A model generated the notes under the pieces. It saw nothing but the letters and a program-made list of their open reading frames with translations, was not told where the DNA came from and did not search any database. A stretch of DNA of 64,000 nt, taken from assembly GCF_016901995.1 (NCBI RefSeq), contig NZ_JACJLE010000003.1, positions 1 through 64,000 on the forward strand, in the 5' to 3' direction. Positions 26,973 through 36,001 of this stretch are shown in pieces. The position numbers were made by a program, and so were the translations under genes. Source of the DNA: Bacteroides caecigallinarum (GTDB lineage Bacteria > Bacteroidota > Bacteroidia > Bacteroidales > Bacteroidaceae). Positions within the stretch are counted from its first letter, which is position 1. Each line of letters begins with the position of its first letter.

Positions 26973-27746
26973 ATGGATGAGATGAAAAATATATATTTCA
27001 TTTCCGACGCCCATCTGGGCTCGCGGGCTATACCTCACGCCCGTACTCAGGAAAGGAGGCTTGTCAATTTTCTTGACAGTATCAAGGATAAGGCTGCCGC
27101 TGTGTATATGTTGGGCGATATGTTTGATTTCTGGTACGAATTCAAAACAGTAGTGCCGAAAGGATATACACGTTTCTTGGGAAAAGTCTCTGAACTTACA
27201 GACAGGGGAGTGGAAGTACATTTTTTCATCGGCAACCATGATATATGGTGTGGAGACTATCTTGAAAAGGAATGTGGAATGATTATACATCGTGCTCCGT
27301 TGACATGCGAGATTTATGGAAAGGAGTTTTTCATGGCTCATGGCGACGGGCTTGGCGATGATGACAGGAAATTTAAATTCCTGCGCATGATGTTCCACAG
27401 CAAGACATTGCAGCGGCTGTTCTCAATGCTTCATCCGCGATGGAGTGTCGATTTTGGTCTGGAATGGGCAAAGCATAGCCGCATGAAGCGCAAGGATGGA
27501 AAAGAGCCTGAATATATGGGTGAAGACAAGGAGCCGTTGGTTCTGTTCACAAAAAAATACCTCAAGACTCATCCGGACATCAATTTCTTTATTTACGGTC
27601 ACAGACATATATTGTTCGATATGATGCTCTCAAGGACATCAAGGATGATGATACTTGGTGATTGGATTACGGAATTCTCTTATGCCGTTTTTGACGGAGA
27701 AAATATGTTCCTGGAGCAGTATATTGAAGGAGAAACCCAACTTTAA
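26973..27746 (+). CDS. lpxH: UDP-2,3-diacylglucosamine diphosphatase (LpxH-like)
   Basis: Calcineurin-type metallophosphoesterase of 257 residues, predicted to form lipid X in lipid A synthesis at the inner membrane. The metal-binding motifs are in order: SDAHLGS, GDMFDFW, GNHD, HGDG and GHRH. Spacing fits LpxH; a different phosphoesterase of the same fold is possible. Confidence 0.85.
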   Translation: MDEMKNIYFISDAHLGSRAIPHARTQERRLVNFLDSIKDKAAAVYMLGDMFDFWYEFKTVVPKGYTRFLGKVSELTDRGVEVHFFIGNHDIWCGDYLEKECGMIIHRAPLTCEIYGKEFFMAHGDGLGDDDRKFKFLRMMFHSKTLQRLFSMLHPRWSVDFGLEWAKHSRMKRKDGKEPEYMGEDKEPLVLFTKKYLKTHPDINFFIYGHRHILFDMMLSRTSRMMILGDWITEFSYAVFDGENMFLEQYIEGETQL

Positions 27747-27809
27747 CGGCTGTCTGTGAACAACTCAGACATAAGAATGTTATATCAATAATAATATAAT
27801 CTTATTTTT

Positions 27810-28469
27810 ATGAAAGTTATAAACCTTGCAGAAACCAATTCTATACTAAATCAGTTCGTCGCAGAGATGAGAGATGTCAATGTACAGAATGACAGAATGC
27901 GTTTTCGTAGGAATATTGAACGGATAGGAGAGTTGATGGCTTACGAAATCAGTAAAACACTTGATTATTCAACGAAAAAAATCCAGACCCCGTTAGGTGT
28001 TGCCGAAGCCAGCACGCCGGATGACAATATAGTGATAGCAACAGTTTTCAGAGCCGGTCTTCCTTTGCATGCCGGTTTCCTGAATATATTCGATAAGGCT
28101 GGAAATGCGTTTGTTTCGGCTTACAGGTATTATAAGGATAAGGATCATAGAGATCTTGACGTGAGGATAGAATATATCGCAACACCTGATTTGACAAATA
28201 AGACAGTCATATTGGTAGATCCTATGCTTGCTACAGGCGAAAGCCTTGAATTGGCATGGAGAGCCTTTACCACAAAAGGTATTCCTGCGAAGCTTGTCAT
28301 TGCATGTATAATAGCAAGCCGTCCCGGAGTGGAACGTATCAGGAAGTTTTTCGAAGGAAAGGATGTCTCGTTGTGGTGTGGCGTAATAGATCCTGCCATT
28401 GATGAACATTCGTATATAGTTCCCGGATTAGGTGATGCCGGAGATCTTGCTTATGGTGAGAAAATTTAA
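27810..28469 (+). CDS. upp: Uracil phosphoribosyltransferase
   Basis: Converts uracil and PRPP to UMP for pyrimidine salvage. The 219-residue protein has the PRPP loop VDPMLATGESL near residue 135 and the uracil-binding C-terminal GLGDAGDLAYG. FRAGLPLHAGF is the conserved tetramer/active-site segment. Confidence 0.94.
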   Translation: MKVINLAETNSILNQFVAEMRDVNVQNDRMRFRRNIERIGELMAYEISKTLDYSTKKIQTPLGVAEASTPDDNIVIATVFRAGLPLHAGFLNIFDKAGNAFVSAYRYYKDKDHRDLDVRIEYIATPDLTNKTVILVDPMLATGESLELAWRAFTTKGIPAKLVIACIIASRPGVERIRKFFEGKDVSLWCGVIDPAIDEHSYIVPGLGDAGDLAYGEKI

Positions 28470-28473
28470 AATT

Positions 28474-28519
28474 CCTATAAAAACAAAGAGGCTGAAAACA
28501 GCCTCTTTATTTTTATAGG
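28474..28519. terminator. Bidirectional terminator between upp and the KDG kinase gene
   Basis: A long hairpin with inner arms AAAGAGGCTG/CAGCCTCTTT and a 4-nt loop extends outward through A/T-rich arms to CCTATAA/TTATAGG. Because the arms carry A-runs and T-runs it serves both convergent genes. Confidence 0.88.
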
Positions 28520-28529
28520 GATTGTTATT

Positions 28530-29570
28530 TTAGCGTGCCACTTCACCACTTTCATGACGTGCGATGAGGCTTTCCACTTCTGCTACCTTCACCATATTGT
28601 AGTCGCCAGCTATAGTATTTTTCAATACAGAAGCAGCCGTAGAGAAGTCAACTCTCTTCTGATTGTCTTCGAAAGCGCTCTGTGCGTATAGCATTGCGCC
28701 ACAGAATGCATCTCCCACACCTACACAGTCTATCACGTTGTCAATGTCGAACACCCTGCTGTATTTCATTTCTCCATTCGCATAAAGAACACCTGCAAAA
28801 GTGTGATGTTCCGAACTCATTACATTGCGAAGAGCTATATAGATATACTTGCAGTTTGGAATCTGGCGGCTTATTTCCTTGCAGAATTTCTCATATGCTT
28901 CCGTATCGTATTTTTCACCGCTTCTGGTTGCCTTGAAGCCTGGAGCAGGAATTCCTGTAACCAGTGCATATTCTCCTTCGCTTCCGAACATTATGTCACT
29001 GTCTTTCATGAGAGGCTGAAGAACCTCCTGTGCGCTTTTTCCGTAGTTCCAGAGATTTTTTCTATAGTTGATATCGTATGAAATGATCAGTCCCATTTCC
29101 TTTGCCACTCCTATCGCTTCCTTGCATACTTCGGCAAGTCCCGGAGTAAGTGCGGCGTCTATACCCGACCAGTGGAATATTGATGCTCCTTCGAACACTT
29201 CACGCCAGTTTATCATTCCCGGTTTAAGCTCTGAAAATGCCGAGTTCTCCCTGTCGTAAATAACTTTCGAGTTACGCATGGCTGCTGCCTTTTCCATGTA
29301 GTAAGTACCAAGGCGGTGTCCTCCGAACAGGATATGTTTTGTACCGATATTGTGTGAACGCAACTCTGCTATACATGTTTCGCCCAAGGCATTGTCCGGA
29401 AGACGTGTTATGTATTCTACCTCTCCTCCGAAATTGGCAATTGATATAGCTACATTGGCTTCACTACCTCCATAATTGACCAGAAAGTCACGGCTCTGTT
29501 GGATGCGCAGATTGTCCGGTGTAGTGAGACGGAGCATTATTTCTCCGAATGTTACAATTTTTTTGCTCAT
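28530..29570 (-). CDS. kdgK: 2-keto-3-deoxygluconate kinase (PfkB family)
   Basis: Sugar kinase of 346 residues. The N-terminus VTFGEIMLRLT and YGGSEANVAI form the sugar pocket, and CVGVGDAFCGAM near residue 290 is the PfkB signature with catalytic Asp. Similarity to KDG kinases suggests phosphorylation of 2-keto-3-deoxygluconate, the product of the uxaC/SDR/uxuA cluster at 39-44 kb. It lies downstream of pta-ackA on the same strand. Another ketose or aldonate kinase of the family is possible. Confidence 0.82.
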   Translation of the reverse strand: MSKKIVTFGEIMLRLTTPDNLRIQQSRDFLVNYGGSEANVAISIANFGGEVEYITRLPDNALGETCIAELRSHNIGTKHILFGGHRLGTYYMEKAAAMRNSKVIYDRENSAFSELKPGMINWREVFEGASIFHWSGIDAALTPGLAEVCKEAIGVAKEMGLIISYDINYRKNLWNYGKSAQEVLQPLMKDSDIMFGSEGEYALVTGIPAPGFKATRSGEKYDTEAYEKFCKEISRQIPNCKYIYIALRNVMSSEHHTFAGVLYANGEMKYSRVFDIDNVIDCVGVGDAFCGAMLYAQSAFEDNQKRVDFSTAASVLKNTIAGDYNMVKVAEVESLIARHESGEVAR

Positions 29571-29619
29571 AATGTGATGTTTTTCGATTTAGGTGGAAAT
29601 CAGGCAACAAAAAATAAAA

Positions 29620-29694
29620 AGGATACCTCTTGTCGGAATCCGTCTTGTCTCATTTCCGAGACAAAGATAATGAATTCCTTCCATGAGGTATCCT
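29620..29694 (-). promoter_or_regulatory. Nested stem-loop between ackA and kdgK
   Basis: Outer arms of 10 bp (AGGATACCTC and GAGGTATCCT) enclose 55 nt and are followed on the minus strand by a long T-run. Inside are a second hairpin (TGTCTC at 29646 with GAGACA at 29658) and a TATCTTTG promoter-like element on the minus strand. It probably acts as the ackA terminator, with a kdgK promoter inside the loop. Confidence 0.6.
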
Positions 29695-29729
29695 CTTTTT
29701 TAACTCTTTTAGGATATTCCTATATCTTA

Positions 29730-30929
29730 TTATTTATTATTTAGGATGTTCATTGTGTCAGTAGCAATCATCAATTCTTCGTCTGTAGGTATTACTACTA
29801 CTTTCACTTTGGAATTTTCTGTAGAGATGATAGCTTCCTGTCCGCGTACCTTGTTCTTTTCAGGATCAAGTTCAACACCCATAAATCCTAATGTCTTGCA
29901 GACACCGGCACGTGCTGTAGCCTGGTTTTCGCCTACACCGCCTGTGAACAGGATTACGTCAACACCACCCATTGCTGCTGCGTATGCACCGATATATTTT
30001 GTAATGCGGTAGAAGTACATGTTTTCTGTAAGGATAGCGCGTTCTTCGCCTCTTGCTACAGCGTCTTCCAGTTCACGCATATCGCTTGACTTTTCGAATA
30101 CGCCAAGAACACCGCTCTTCTTGTTCAGCAGGTTTGACATTTCGTCAGGAGTCATACCTTCTTTCTTCATCATATAAAGGATTGCGCCTCCGTCGATGTC
30201 ACCGCAACGTGTACCCATCATAAGTCCTTCAAGTGGAGTAAGACCCATTGTTGTGTCGATACATTTACCGTCTTTTACAGCAGCGATAGAACCACCGTTA
30301 CCGATGTGGCAAGTGATAATGCGGCTACCTTCCTGAGGAATACCGAGGAATTCGCATACACGTTTTGATACATAACGGTGTGATGTTCCGTGGAAACCGT
30401 AACGGCGGATACCATATTTTTCGAAATATTTGTAAGGTATCGGATACAGATAAGCATAGTCAGGCATAGTCTGGTGGAACGCAGTATCGAATACAGCTAC
30501 CTGTGGAACTTCAGGAAGAAGCTGCTGTACGGCGTAGATACCTTTCAGGTTTGCTGGGTTATGCAACGGACCGAGGTCGCAGCATTCTTCTACAGCTGCT
30601 ATTACAGCATCGTTAATAAGCACAGAACCGCTGAATTTTGTTCCTCCGTGCAGTACGCGGTGGCCTACAGCGTTGATTTCGTGAAGGTTCTTTACAGCAC
30701 CGTATTCTGCATTTGTCAATGTATCAAATATAAACTGAACTCCAGTAGTGTGTTCAGGAACATCCTTTTCGATGATTTTCTTTTCTCCGCTAGGAAGAGT
30801 AAGTTTAAGGAATGAACCTGGAAGACCTATTTTTTCAATACCTCCTTGTGCAAGGATTTCTTTTGTAGTCATTTCAAACAGTTTATACTTGATTGAAGAG
30901 CTACCGCAGTTGAGTACTAATATTTTCAT
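29730..30929 (-). CDS. ackA: Acetate kinase
   Basis: Makes ATP and acetate from acetyl phosphate. From the ATG at 30929 the product has 399 residues and begins MKILVLNCGSSSIKYKLF, the family N-terminus; the longer open frame adds 11 non-homologous residues. GFHGTSHRYVS and RCGDIDGGA are typical ASKHA-fold motifs. It is downstream of pta, together forming the acetate fermentation pathway. Confidence 0.96.
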   Translation of the reverse strand: MKILVLNCGSSSIKYKLFEMTTKEILAQGGIEKIGLPGSFLKLTLPSGEKKIIEKDVPEHTTGVQFIFDTLTNAEYGAVKNLHEINAVGHRVLHGGTKFSGSVLINDAVIAAVEECCDLGPLHNPANLKGIYAVQQLLPEVPQVAVFDTAFHQTMPDYAYLYPIPYKYFEKYGIRRYGFHGTSHRYVSKRVCEFLGIPQEGSRIITCHIGNGGSIAAVKDGKCIDTTMGLTPLEGLMMGTRCGDIDGGAILYMMKKEGMTPDEMSNLLNKKSGVLGVFEKSSDMRELEDAVARGEERAILTENMYFYRITKYIGAYAAAMGGVDVILFTGGVGENQATARAGVCKTLGFMGVELDPEKNKVRGQEAIISTENSKVKVVVIPTDEELMIATDTMNILNNK

Positions 30930-30954
30930 AATACTATAAGTAAAAAAGTAATTA

Positions 30955-30988
30955 AAGCACAAAGGTCAGCGCACAGACCTTTGTGCTT
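30955..30988 (-). terminator. Intercistronic hairpin between pta and ackA
   Basis: A 13-bp stem (AAGCACAAAGGTC with GACCTTTGTGCTT) with an 8-nt loop is followed on the minus strand by TTAATTACTTTTTT. It lies between pta and ackA and could attenuate or stabilise the transcript. Confidence 0.6.
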
Positions 30989-31014
30989 GTAGATAATGTT
31001 TGATAAGTTTGTTA

Positions 31015-32028
31015 TTAATTCTGTGCTTTTGCAGCAATAGCCTGGTTGGCTGTGATTGCAATCATCTTGTAAACGTCGTCGATGCTGCATCCGCGTGACA
31101 AGTCGTTTACAGGACGTGCTATACCCTGAAGGATAGGACCTACAGCTGTAGCGTGACCAAGACGTTCAACAAGCTTGTAAGAGATGTTACCTACTTCAAG
31201 GCAAGGAACTACAAGTACGTTTGCCTTACCTGCGATTTCTGAACCCGGAGCTTTGCTTGCACCGATGCGTGGAACCAAAGCTGCGTCTGCCTGAAGTTCA
31301 CCGTCAATCTTCAGTTCAGGAGCCATTTCCTTAGCTATCTTGAGAGCTTCAGTTACTTTGTCAACAACTTCGTGTTTAGCAGAACCCTTAGTAGAGAAGC
31401 TTAACATAGCAACACGTGGGTCGATACCTGCTACAGCCTGTGCAGTCTGTGCTGTACATACTGCAATCTGTGCCAACTGATTAGCGTCAGGTACAGGAGT
31501 TACGGCAACGTCACCCATTACCAATACACCGTTGTCACCACATTCAGGTGCATGAGTCAACATCAACATGGCTCCTGATACACAAGTAATGCCCGGAGCA
31601 GTTTTGATAATCTGAAGTGCAGGACGAAGAACATCGCCTGTAGTATTGCGTGCACCAGCCAACTGGCCGTCAGCATCACCGGCTTTGATGATAAGGCATC
31701 CCAGGTAAAGAGGGTTCTTTACAAGTTCCTGAGCCTGTTCCATTGTCATACCTTTTTTCTTGCGGAGTTCGAAAAGCAGTTCGGCATAAGCTTCTTTCTT
31801 TTCGTGGTTCTCAGGGTCGATGATAGTAGCTTTATTGATGTTTCCCAAGCCCCATTCCTGAGCCAATTTCATGATTTCTTCAGGGTTACCAAGAAGAATA
31901 AGGTCAGCAACACCGTCTGTCAATATCTGATTGGCAGCTTTCAAAGTACGTTCTTCAGTTCCTTCAGGAAGAACAATGCGCTGTTTGTTAGCTTTAGCGC
32001 GTTCAACGATTTGACTAATTAAATCCAT
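31015..32028 (-). CDS. pta: Phosphate acetyltransferase
   Basis: Interconverts acetyl-CoA and acetyl phosphate. The 337-residue protein is the short, single-domain form, beginning ISQIVERAKANKQRIVLPEGTEERT and containing GDVAVTPVPDANQLAQIA and ISYKLVERLGHATAVGPILQG. It is the first gene of the pta-ackA unit. Confidence 0.96.
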   Translation of the reverse strand: MDLISQIVERAKANKQRIVLPEGTEERTLKAANQILTDGVADLILLGNPEEIMKLAQEWGLGNINKATIIDPENHEKKEAYAELLFELRKKKGMTMEQAQELVKNPLYLGCLIIKAGDADGQLAGARNTTGDVLRPALQIIKTAPGITCVSGAMLMLTHAPECGDNGVLVMGDVAVTPVPDANQLAQIAVCTAQTAQAVAGIDPRVAMLSFSTKGSAKHEVVDKVTEALKIAKEMAPELKIDGELQADAALVPRIGASKAPGSEIAGKANVLVVPCLEVGNISYKLVERLGHATAVGPILQGIARPVNDLSRGCSIDDVYKMIAITANQAIAAKAQN

Positions 32029-32103
32029 GTTGATTTATATTTTAATATATAATGTAATTCTCTTTATCGCCGTTTGCGTTAACGGTCTTTTTATTTCACA
32101 CTG

Positions 32104-32111
32104 CAAAAATA
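32104..32111 (-). promoter_or_regulatory. Putative -7 element of pta
   Basis: Minus-strand TATTTTTG about 75 bp before the pta start matches TAnnTTTG. A TTTG lies about 24 bp further upstream, longer than the usual spacer. Confidence 0.4.
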
Positions 32112-32237
32112 CGTATTTTTGTAATATCTAGTTTGCAAAATACAAATTTTTTTTCTCAAAAGAGGTCATTTTATGTATGTTTAAGGACATAAAAGGCTTT
32201 TTTGAAGATGCGAGTGCATGTTTTCTGTGCTATTGCA

Positions 32238-32245
32238 TAAATTTG
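32238..32245 (+). promoter_or_regulatory. Putative -7 element of lrgAB
   Basis: TAAATTTG about 30 bp before the lrgA start matches TAnnTTTG; no -33 box is clear. Confidence 0.4.
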
Positions 32246-32273
32246 CATCAGTTTTCAATAGTATAATTAAGGT

Positions 32274-32624
32274 ATGATTCGTCAATGTTCAATCCTTTTC
32301 GGATGTATGGCTCTAGGTGAACTGGTAGTTTACCTGACCGGTGTAAAATTGCCTTCCAGTATTATAGGCATGTTGCTTCTCACGTTGTTTTTGTCATTAG
32401 GATGGGTAAAGCTTGAATGGGTTCAAGGCTTGTCCGATTTTCTTGTGGCAAACCTCGGCTTTTTCTTTGTGCCTTCAGGCGTGGCCCTGATGTTGTATTT
32501 CGATATCATTCAGGCACAGTTCTGGCCTATAGTGATAGCCACATTGGTAAGTACGGTTTTAGTGTTGGTAGTAACAGGTTGGGTTCATCAAATAGTTCGC
32601 AAATATGGATTTTTTAGAAAATAA
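32274..32624 (+). CDS. lrgA: LrgA/CidA family membrane protein
   Basis: Inner-membrane protein of 116 residues with about four hydrophobic segments. The conserved GELVVYLTGVKLPSSIIGMLLL and the second half FFVPSGVALM are typical of CidA/LrgA. The family was described as holin-like and has been linked in Gram-positive bacteria to acetate and pyruvate overflow. It overlaps lrgB by 20 nt and is divergent from pta. Confidence 0.88.
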   Translation: MIRQCSILFGCMALGELVVYLTGVKLPSSIIGMLLLTLFLSLGWVKLEWVQGLSDFLVANLGFFFVPSGVALMLYFDIIQAQFWPIVIATLVSTVLVLVVTGWVHQIVRKYGFFRK

Positions 32625-33300
32625 GTTTTTTCTTCTGGCTATAACTTTCGGTTTCTTTTTCGTTTCCAAACTGTTGCAGAAGAAGACAGGATGGGTGTTG
32701 CTTAATCCTATCCTTTTGGCAGTGGCAATGCTGATTTGCTTTCTCAATGTAAGCGGTGTTTCGTATGAAAAATATCAGGATGCCGGCTCTCTGGTAGAGT
32801 TCTGGTTGCGTCCGGCTGTAGTTGCATTGGGAGTTCCTCTTTATCTGCAGTTGCGTATGATAAAGAAGCAGCTGCTCCCTATCATATTGTCACAGTTGGC
32901 AGGCTGTGTAGTAGGACTGATTTCGGTCACAGTTGTAGCAAAGTTGCTTGGTGCCACTCCCGAAGTCATAATGTCGCTTGCGCCTAAGTCAGTGACAACT
33001 CCTATAGCGATGGAAGTTTCGTCGGCTGTGGGAGGAATACCTTCGTTGACTGCCGCTGTAGTGATAGTCGTCGGACTGTTCGGAGCCATTTTCGGCTTTA
33101 AGGTGCTTCAGGTGGGACATGTGCACAGCCCTATAGCTCAGGGACTTTCCATGGGAACAGCCACTCATGCCGTAGGAACATCACGCGCAATGGAGGTAAG
33201 CGGTAAGTATGGGGCATATGCCAGCCTCGGACTTACTCTCAACGGTATTCTTACAGCATTGCTCTCACCTTATATATTACATTTGATAGGTCTTTATTAA
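32605..33300 (+). CDS. lrgB: LrgB/CidB family membrane protein
   Basis: Inner-membrane partner of LrgA, 231 residues with several hydrophobic helices. The family motifs MSLAPKSVTTPIAMEVS and GTATHAVGTSRAMEV are present. The start lies within the last 20 nt of lrgA, implying coupled translation. Confidence 0.92.
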   Translation: MDFLENKFFLLAITFGFFFVSKLLQKKTGWVLLNPILLAVAMLICFLNVSGVSYEKYQDAGSLVEFWLRPAVVALGVPLYLQLRMIKKQLLPIILSQLAGCVVGLISVTVVAKLLGATPEVIMSLAPKSVTTPIAMEVSSAVGGIPSLTAAVVIVVGLFGAIFGFKVLQVGHVHSPIAQGLSMGTATHAVGTSRAMEVSGKYGAYASLGLTLNGILTALLSPYILHLIGLY

Positions 33301-33310
33301 TATACACGTT

Positions 33311-34201
33311 ATGCTTTCATTCAGACGTCTTGATATAGAAGATAAACGGACAGTACAGAAATATACTCTCCGTAGTAAGCGTCGTAACTGCGATTTGACA
33401 TTTGCCAATCTCTACAGTTGGCGTTTTCTTTATCTTACCGAGATTGCCGAGTACGGTGGTTTCCTGTTGTTCAGATTTTATGTTGACGGGGAACTCTCGT
33501 ATATGTTGCCTGTAGGTGAGGGCGACATAAAACCGGTTATGGAAGAACTTATGTCGGATGCCCGGATGAAAGGTATTCCTTTTGTGATGTATGGTGTCTG
33601 CAAGGAAAATTGCGAAGAGCTGGAAAGTCTTTTCCCGGGCAAGTTTGTCTTTACTTCAGACCGTGACTATTCCGATTACCTATATCTGCGTTCCGATTTA
33701 TCTACGCTGTCAGGCAAGAAGTTCCAGCCCAAGCGCAACCATATAAACAAGTTCCGCAACAATTATCCCGGATATGAGTTCAAGCCTCTTACCCGCGAGC
33801 TGATACCGGAATGTATAAAGCTTGAGTCGTTATGGTGTCGTGCCAACAACTGCAGTGAGGATGAGGCCCTGCAGAACGAGCGAAAATCCATGAATGCCGC
33901 ATTACGCAGTTTTGAAGAACTTGATATCATGGGCGGAGTGCTGACGGTTGACGGCAAGATTGTGGCCTTTACCTATGGAGCGCCTGTCAATAATGAGACT
34001 TTCGATACATGTGTGGAAAAAGCCGACACCGACTACGAAGGCGCATACGCCATGATAAATCATGAGTTCGCAAAGATTATTCCCGAACAATACATATATA
34101 TAAACAGGGAAGAAGATCTCGGCCTGGAGGGATTGCGTAAGGCAAAACTCTCTTATCAGCCGCATTTGCTTCTTGAGAAATATAAACTGGAACTGAAATG
34201 A
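33311..34201 (+). CDS. DUF2156 family protein (acyl/aminoacyltransferase fold)
   Basis: Protein of 296 residues related to the C-terminal domain of phosphatidylglycerol lysyltransferases (DUF2156). It shows tandem GNAT-like halves: FANLYSWRFLYLTEI, SDYLYLRSDLSTLSGKKFQPKRNHINKF, then GKIVAFTYG and INREEDLGLEGLRKAK. It lacks the membrane domain of MprF, so it is probably cytoplasmic. The substrate is unknown. It overlaps the following GNAT gene by 4 nt. Confidence 0.82.
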   Translation: MLSFRRLDIEDKRTVQKYTLRSKRRNCDLTFANLYSWRFLYLTEIAEYGGFLLFRFYVDGELSYMLPVGEGDIKPVMEELMSDARMKGIPFVMYGVCKENCEELESLFPGKFVFTSDRDYSDYLYLRSDLSTLSGKKFQPKRNHINKFRNNYPGYEFKPLTRELIPECIKLESLWCRANNCSEDEALQNERKSMNAALRSFEELDIMGGVLTVDGKIVAFTYGAPVNNETFDTCVEKADTDYEGAYAMINHEFAKIIPEQYIYINREEDLGLEGLRKAKLSYQPHLLLEKYKLELK

Positions 34202-35214
34202 AAGAGCAGGTAAAGTCTCTGTGGAAACTTTGCTTCCCGGACGATTCGGACGATTTCGTCGCACTGTATTTCTCTTCAAGATATACAGACGAAATAAACA
34301 GTGCCATTACGGAAAACGGTAGGGTAGTGTCCGCACTCCAGCGGATACCGTATCCCATGCGGTTTAACGGTGCCGTGATACCGGTGGCATATATATCCGG
34401 AGCATGTACTCATCCCGATTTCCGTTCCAGAGGTCTGATGTCGCGTCTTCTTGATGAGGCGCACAGGAAAATGTATGCAGACGGCAAGTACCTTTCTGTC
34501 CTTATACCTGCCAATGAAGGCTTGGTGAGCTATTATTCCAAGTCCGGTTACGAAATATGTTTTCAACAGGATGAAAAGTTATTAACAGGTATGTGCAAAA
34601 CTGTTGATAACTTTAAAACAGAACTGATATTTAATGAGTTAGACATGTTGAAAAACGAATGTTCCGAAGTGTGCGACTTTATAAACCGACAGTTATCAAC
34701 ATATCAGGCAAGCATACTTCATCCTTTTCAGGATATGAATATAGTCCTTGCCGATCTGACTCTTTCCGGAGGCAAGGTATGGTATGCCAATGATAAAAAC
34801 GGTAATATCCGTTCTGTAGTGCTGCTGATAGCAGACGAAAACTGTATAGTCATAAAGGAACTTCTGTCTGTTGATAATCAGTCGGAAACGGCCATGCTAG
34901 GTTTTATATCCCGCCATTATCCCGGTGTGAAGATAGTAAAACCGTCACCTTGCGGCATGGTGCGTGTGATAAATGCCTACGGAATGCTTGGACTTATGGC
35001 AGGCAGGCTGTCAGGCGGATATGTCGAGATTTACGGTGACAGCGTCATTCCCGAAAACAACGGTTTATATCTTATATCCGACGGCGGTGTATGCCGTAAA
35101 ATAAGCGACAAGGATATTTCTTGTGATACGGAACGTTTAAGACTGCATATCAACAACATGCCTTCCTTGCTGTTCCGTGATATGGAAGCCTATATGAGCC
35201 TTATGCTTGATTGA
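34198..35214 (+). CDS. GNAT-family N-acetyltransferase, two-domain
   Basis: Protein of 338 residues. The N-terminal GNAT domain has GACTHPDFRSRGLMSRLLDEA (acetyl-CoA binding) and GLVSYYSKSGYE. A C-terminal half of about 190 residues resembles the sterol-carrier-like end of Eis-type acetyltransferases, weakly. It overlaps the upstream DUF2156 gene as ATGA, so the two probably work together. Its last 14 nt overlap the 3' end of the convergent cdaA gene. Confidence 0.8.
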   Translation: MKEQVKSLWKLCFPDDSDDFVALYFSSRYTDEINSAITENGRVVSALQRIPYPMRFNGAVIPVAYISGACTHPDFRSRGLMSRLLDEAHRKMYADGKYLSVLIPANEGLVSYYSKSGYEICFQQDEKLLTGMCKTVDNFKTELIFNELDMLKNECSEVCDFINRQLSTYQASILHPFQDMNIVLADLTLSGGKVWYANDKNGNIRSVVLLIADENCIVIKELLSVDNQSETAMLGFISRHYPGVKIVKPSPCGMVRVINAYGMLGLMAGRLSGGYVEIYGDSVIPENNGLYLISDGGVCRKISDKDISCDTERLRLHINNMPSLLFRDMEAYMSLMLD

Positions 35215-35986
35215 TGTATTCGTTAGTCAGCATCCTTTCCAGTTCCTCGGCGTTCAGTTTGAGGTAGAACTCACCCTTATAGGCTATTGATATTCCTCCT
35301 GTCTCTTCCGATACGATTATGGCAAGCGCGTCTGTCTCCTGCGATACTCCCAGAGCCGCACGGTGACGCAATCCCAGCTCCTTGGGTATGTTAAGGTTGT
35401 GCGATACAGGCAGGATACATCCGGCGGCCTTAATCCTCTTGCCGCTTATTATCATTGCCCCGTCGTGCAGCGGACTGTTCTTGAAGAAAATGTTTTCTAT
35501 CAGACGCTGGTTGATATTGGCGTCTATCACATCGCCAGTCATCACTATGTTGTCCAGCGGAACATCTTTCTCCAGCACTATTAGTGCCCCTACTTTTCCC
35601 TTGCCCATGCTCAGGCATGCCATGACGATAGGCATAATGTCGTTCTTGTCGCTGTCGTTGTATTTCTTTCCTTTCAGAAACCTGAACAGACTGTTCGAGC
35701 GGTATCTTGAACCTAGAGTAAGAAGGAATTGCCTTATCTCGTCCTGAAAAAGCACAATCAGTGCTATCACTCCCACGCTTACCAGCTTGTCGAATATAGA
35801 ACCCAGCAGTCGCATCTGCAATACCTGCGATACTATAATCCAGATTATGATGAACACCAGTATTCCGATAAATATGTTTATCGTACCCGACGATTTCATA
35901 ACCTTGTATGTCTTATACAGTATAAAGGCTACCAGCAGTATGTCCAGTATGTCTTTCAGGCTTATTATACTTAAATCGAATGGCAT
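35201..35986 (-). CDS. cdaA: Diadenylate cyclase CdaA
   Basis: Makes cyclic di-AMP from ATP at the inner membrane. The 261-residue protein has about three N-terminal transmembrane helices (to about residue 85) and a DAC domain with the catalytic motifs SPLHDGAMII (DGA) and GLRHRAALG (RHR). No cdaR or glmM is adjacent; instead folP lies 15 bp upstream on the same strand. Confidence 0.93.
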   Translation of the reverse strand: MPFDLSIISLKDILDILLVAFILYKTYKVMKSSGTINIFIGILVFIIIWIIVSQVLQMRLLGSIFDKLVSVGVIALIVLFQDEIRQFLLTLGSRYRSNSLFRFLKGKKYNDSDKNDIMPIVMACLSMGKGKVGALIVLEKDVPLDNIVMTGDVIDANINQRLIENIFFKNSPLHDGAMIISGKRIKAAGCILPVSHNLNIPKELGLRHRAALGVSQETDALAIIVSEETGGISIAYKGEFYLKLNAEELERMLTNEYINQA

Positions 35987-36001
35987 TTTGATAATTAATA
36001 A

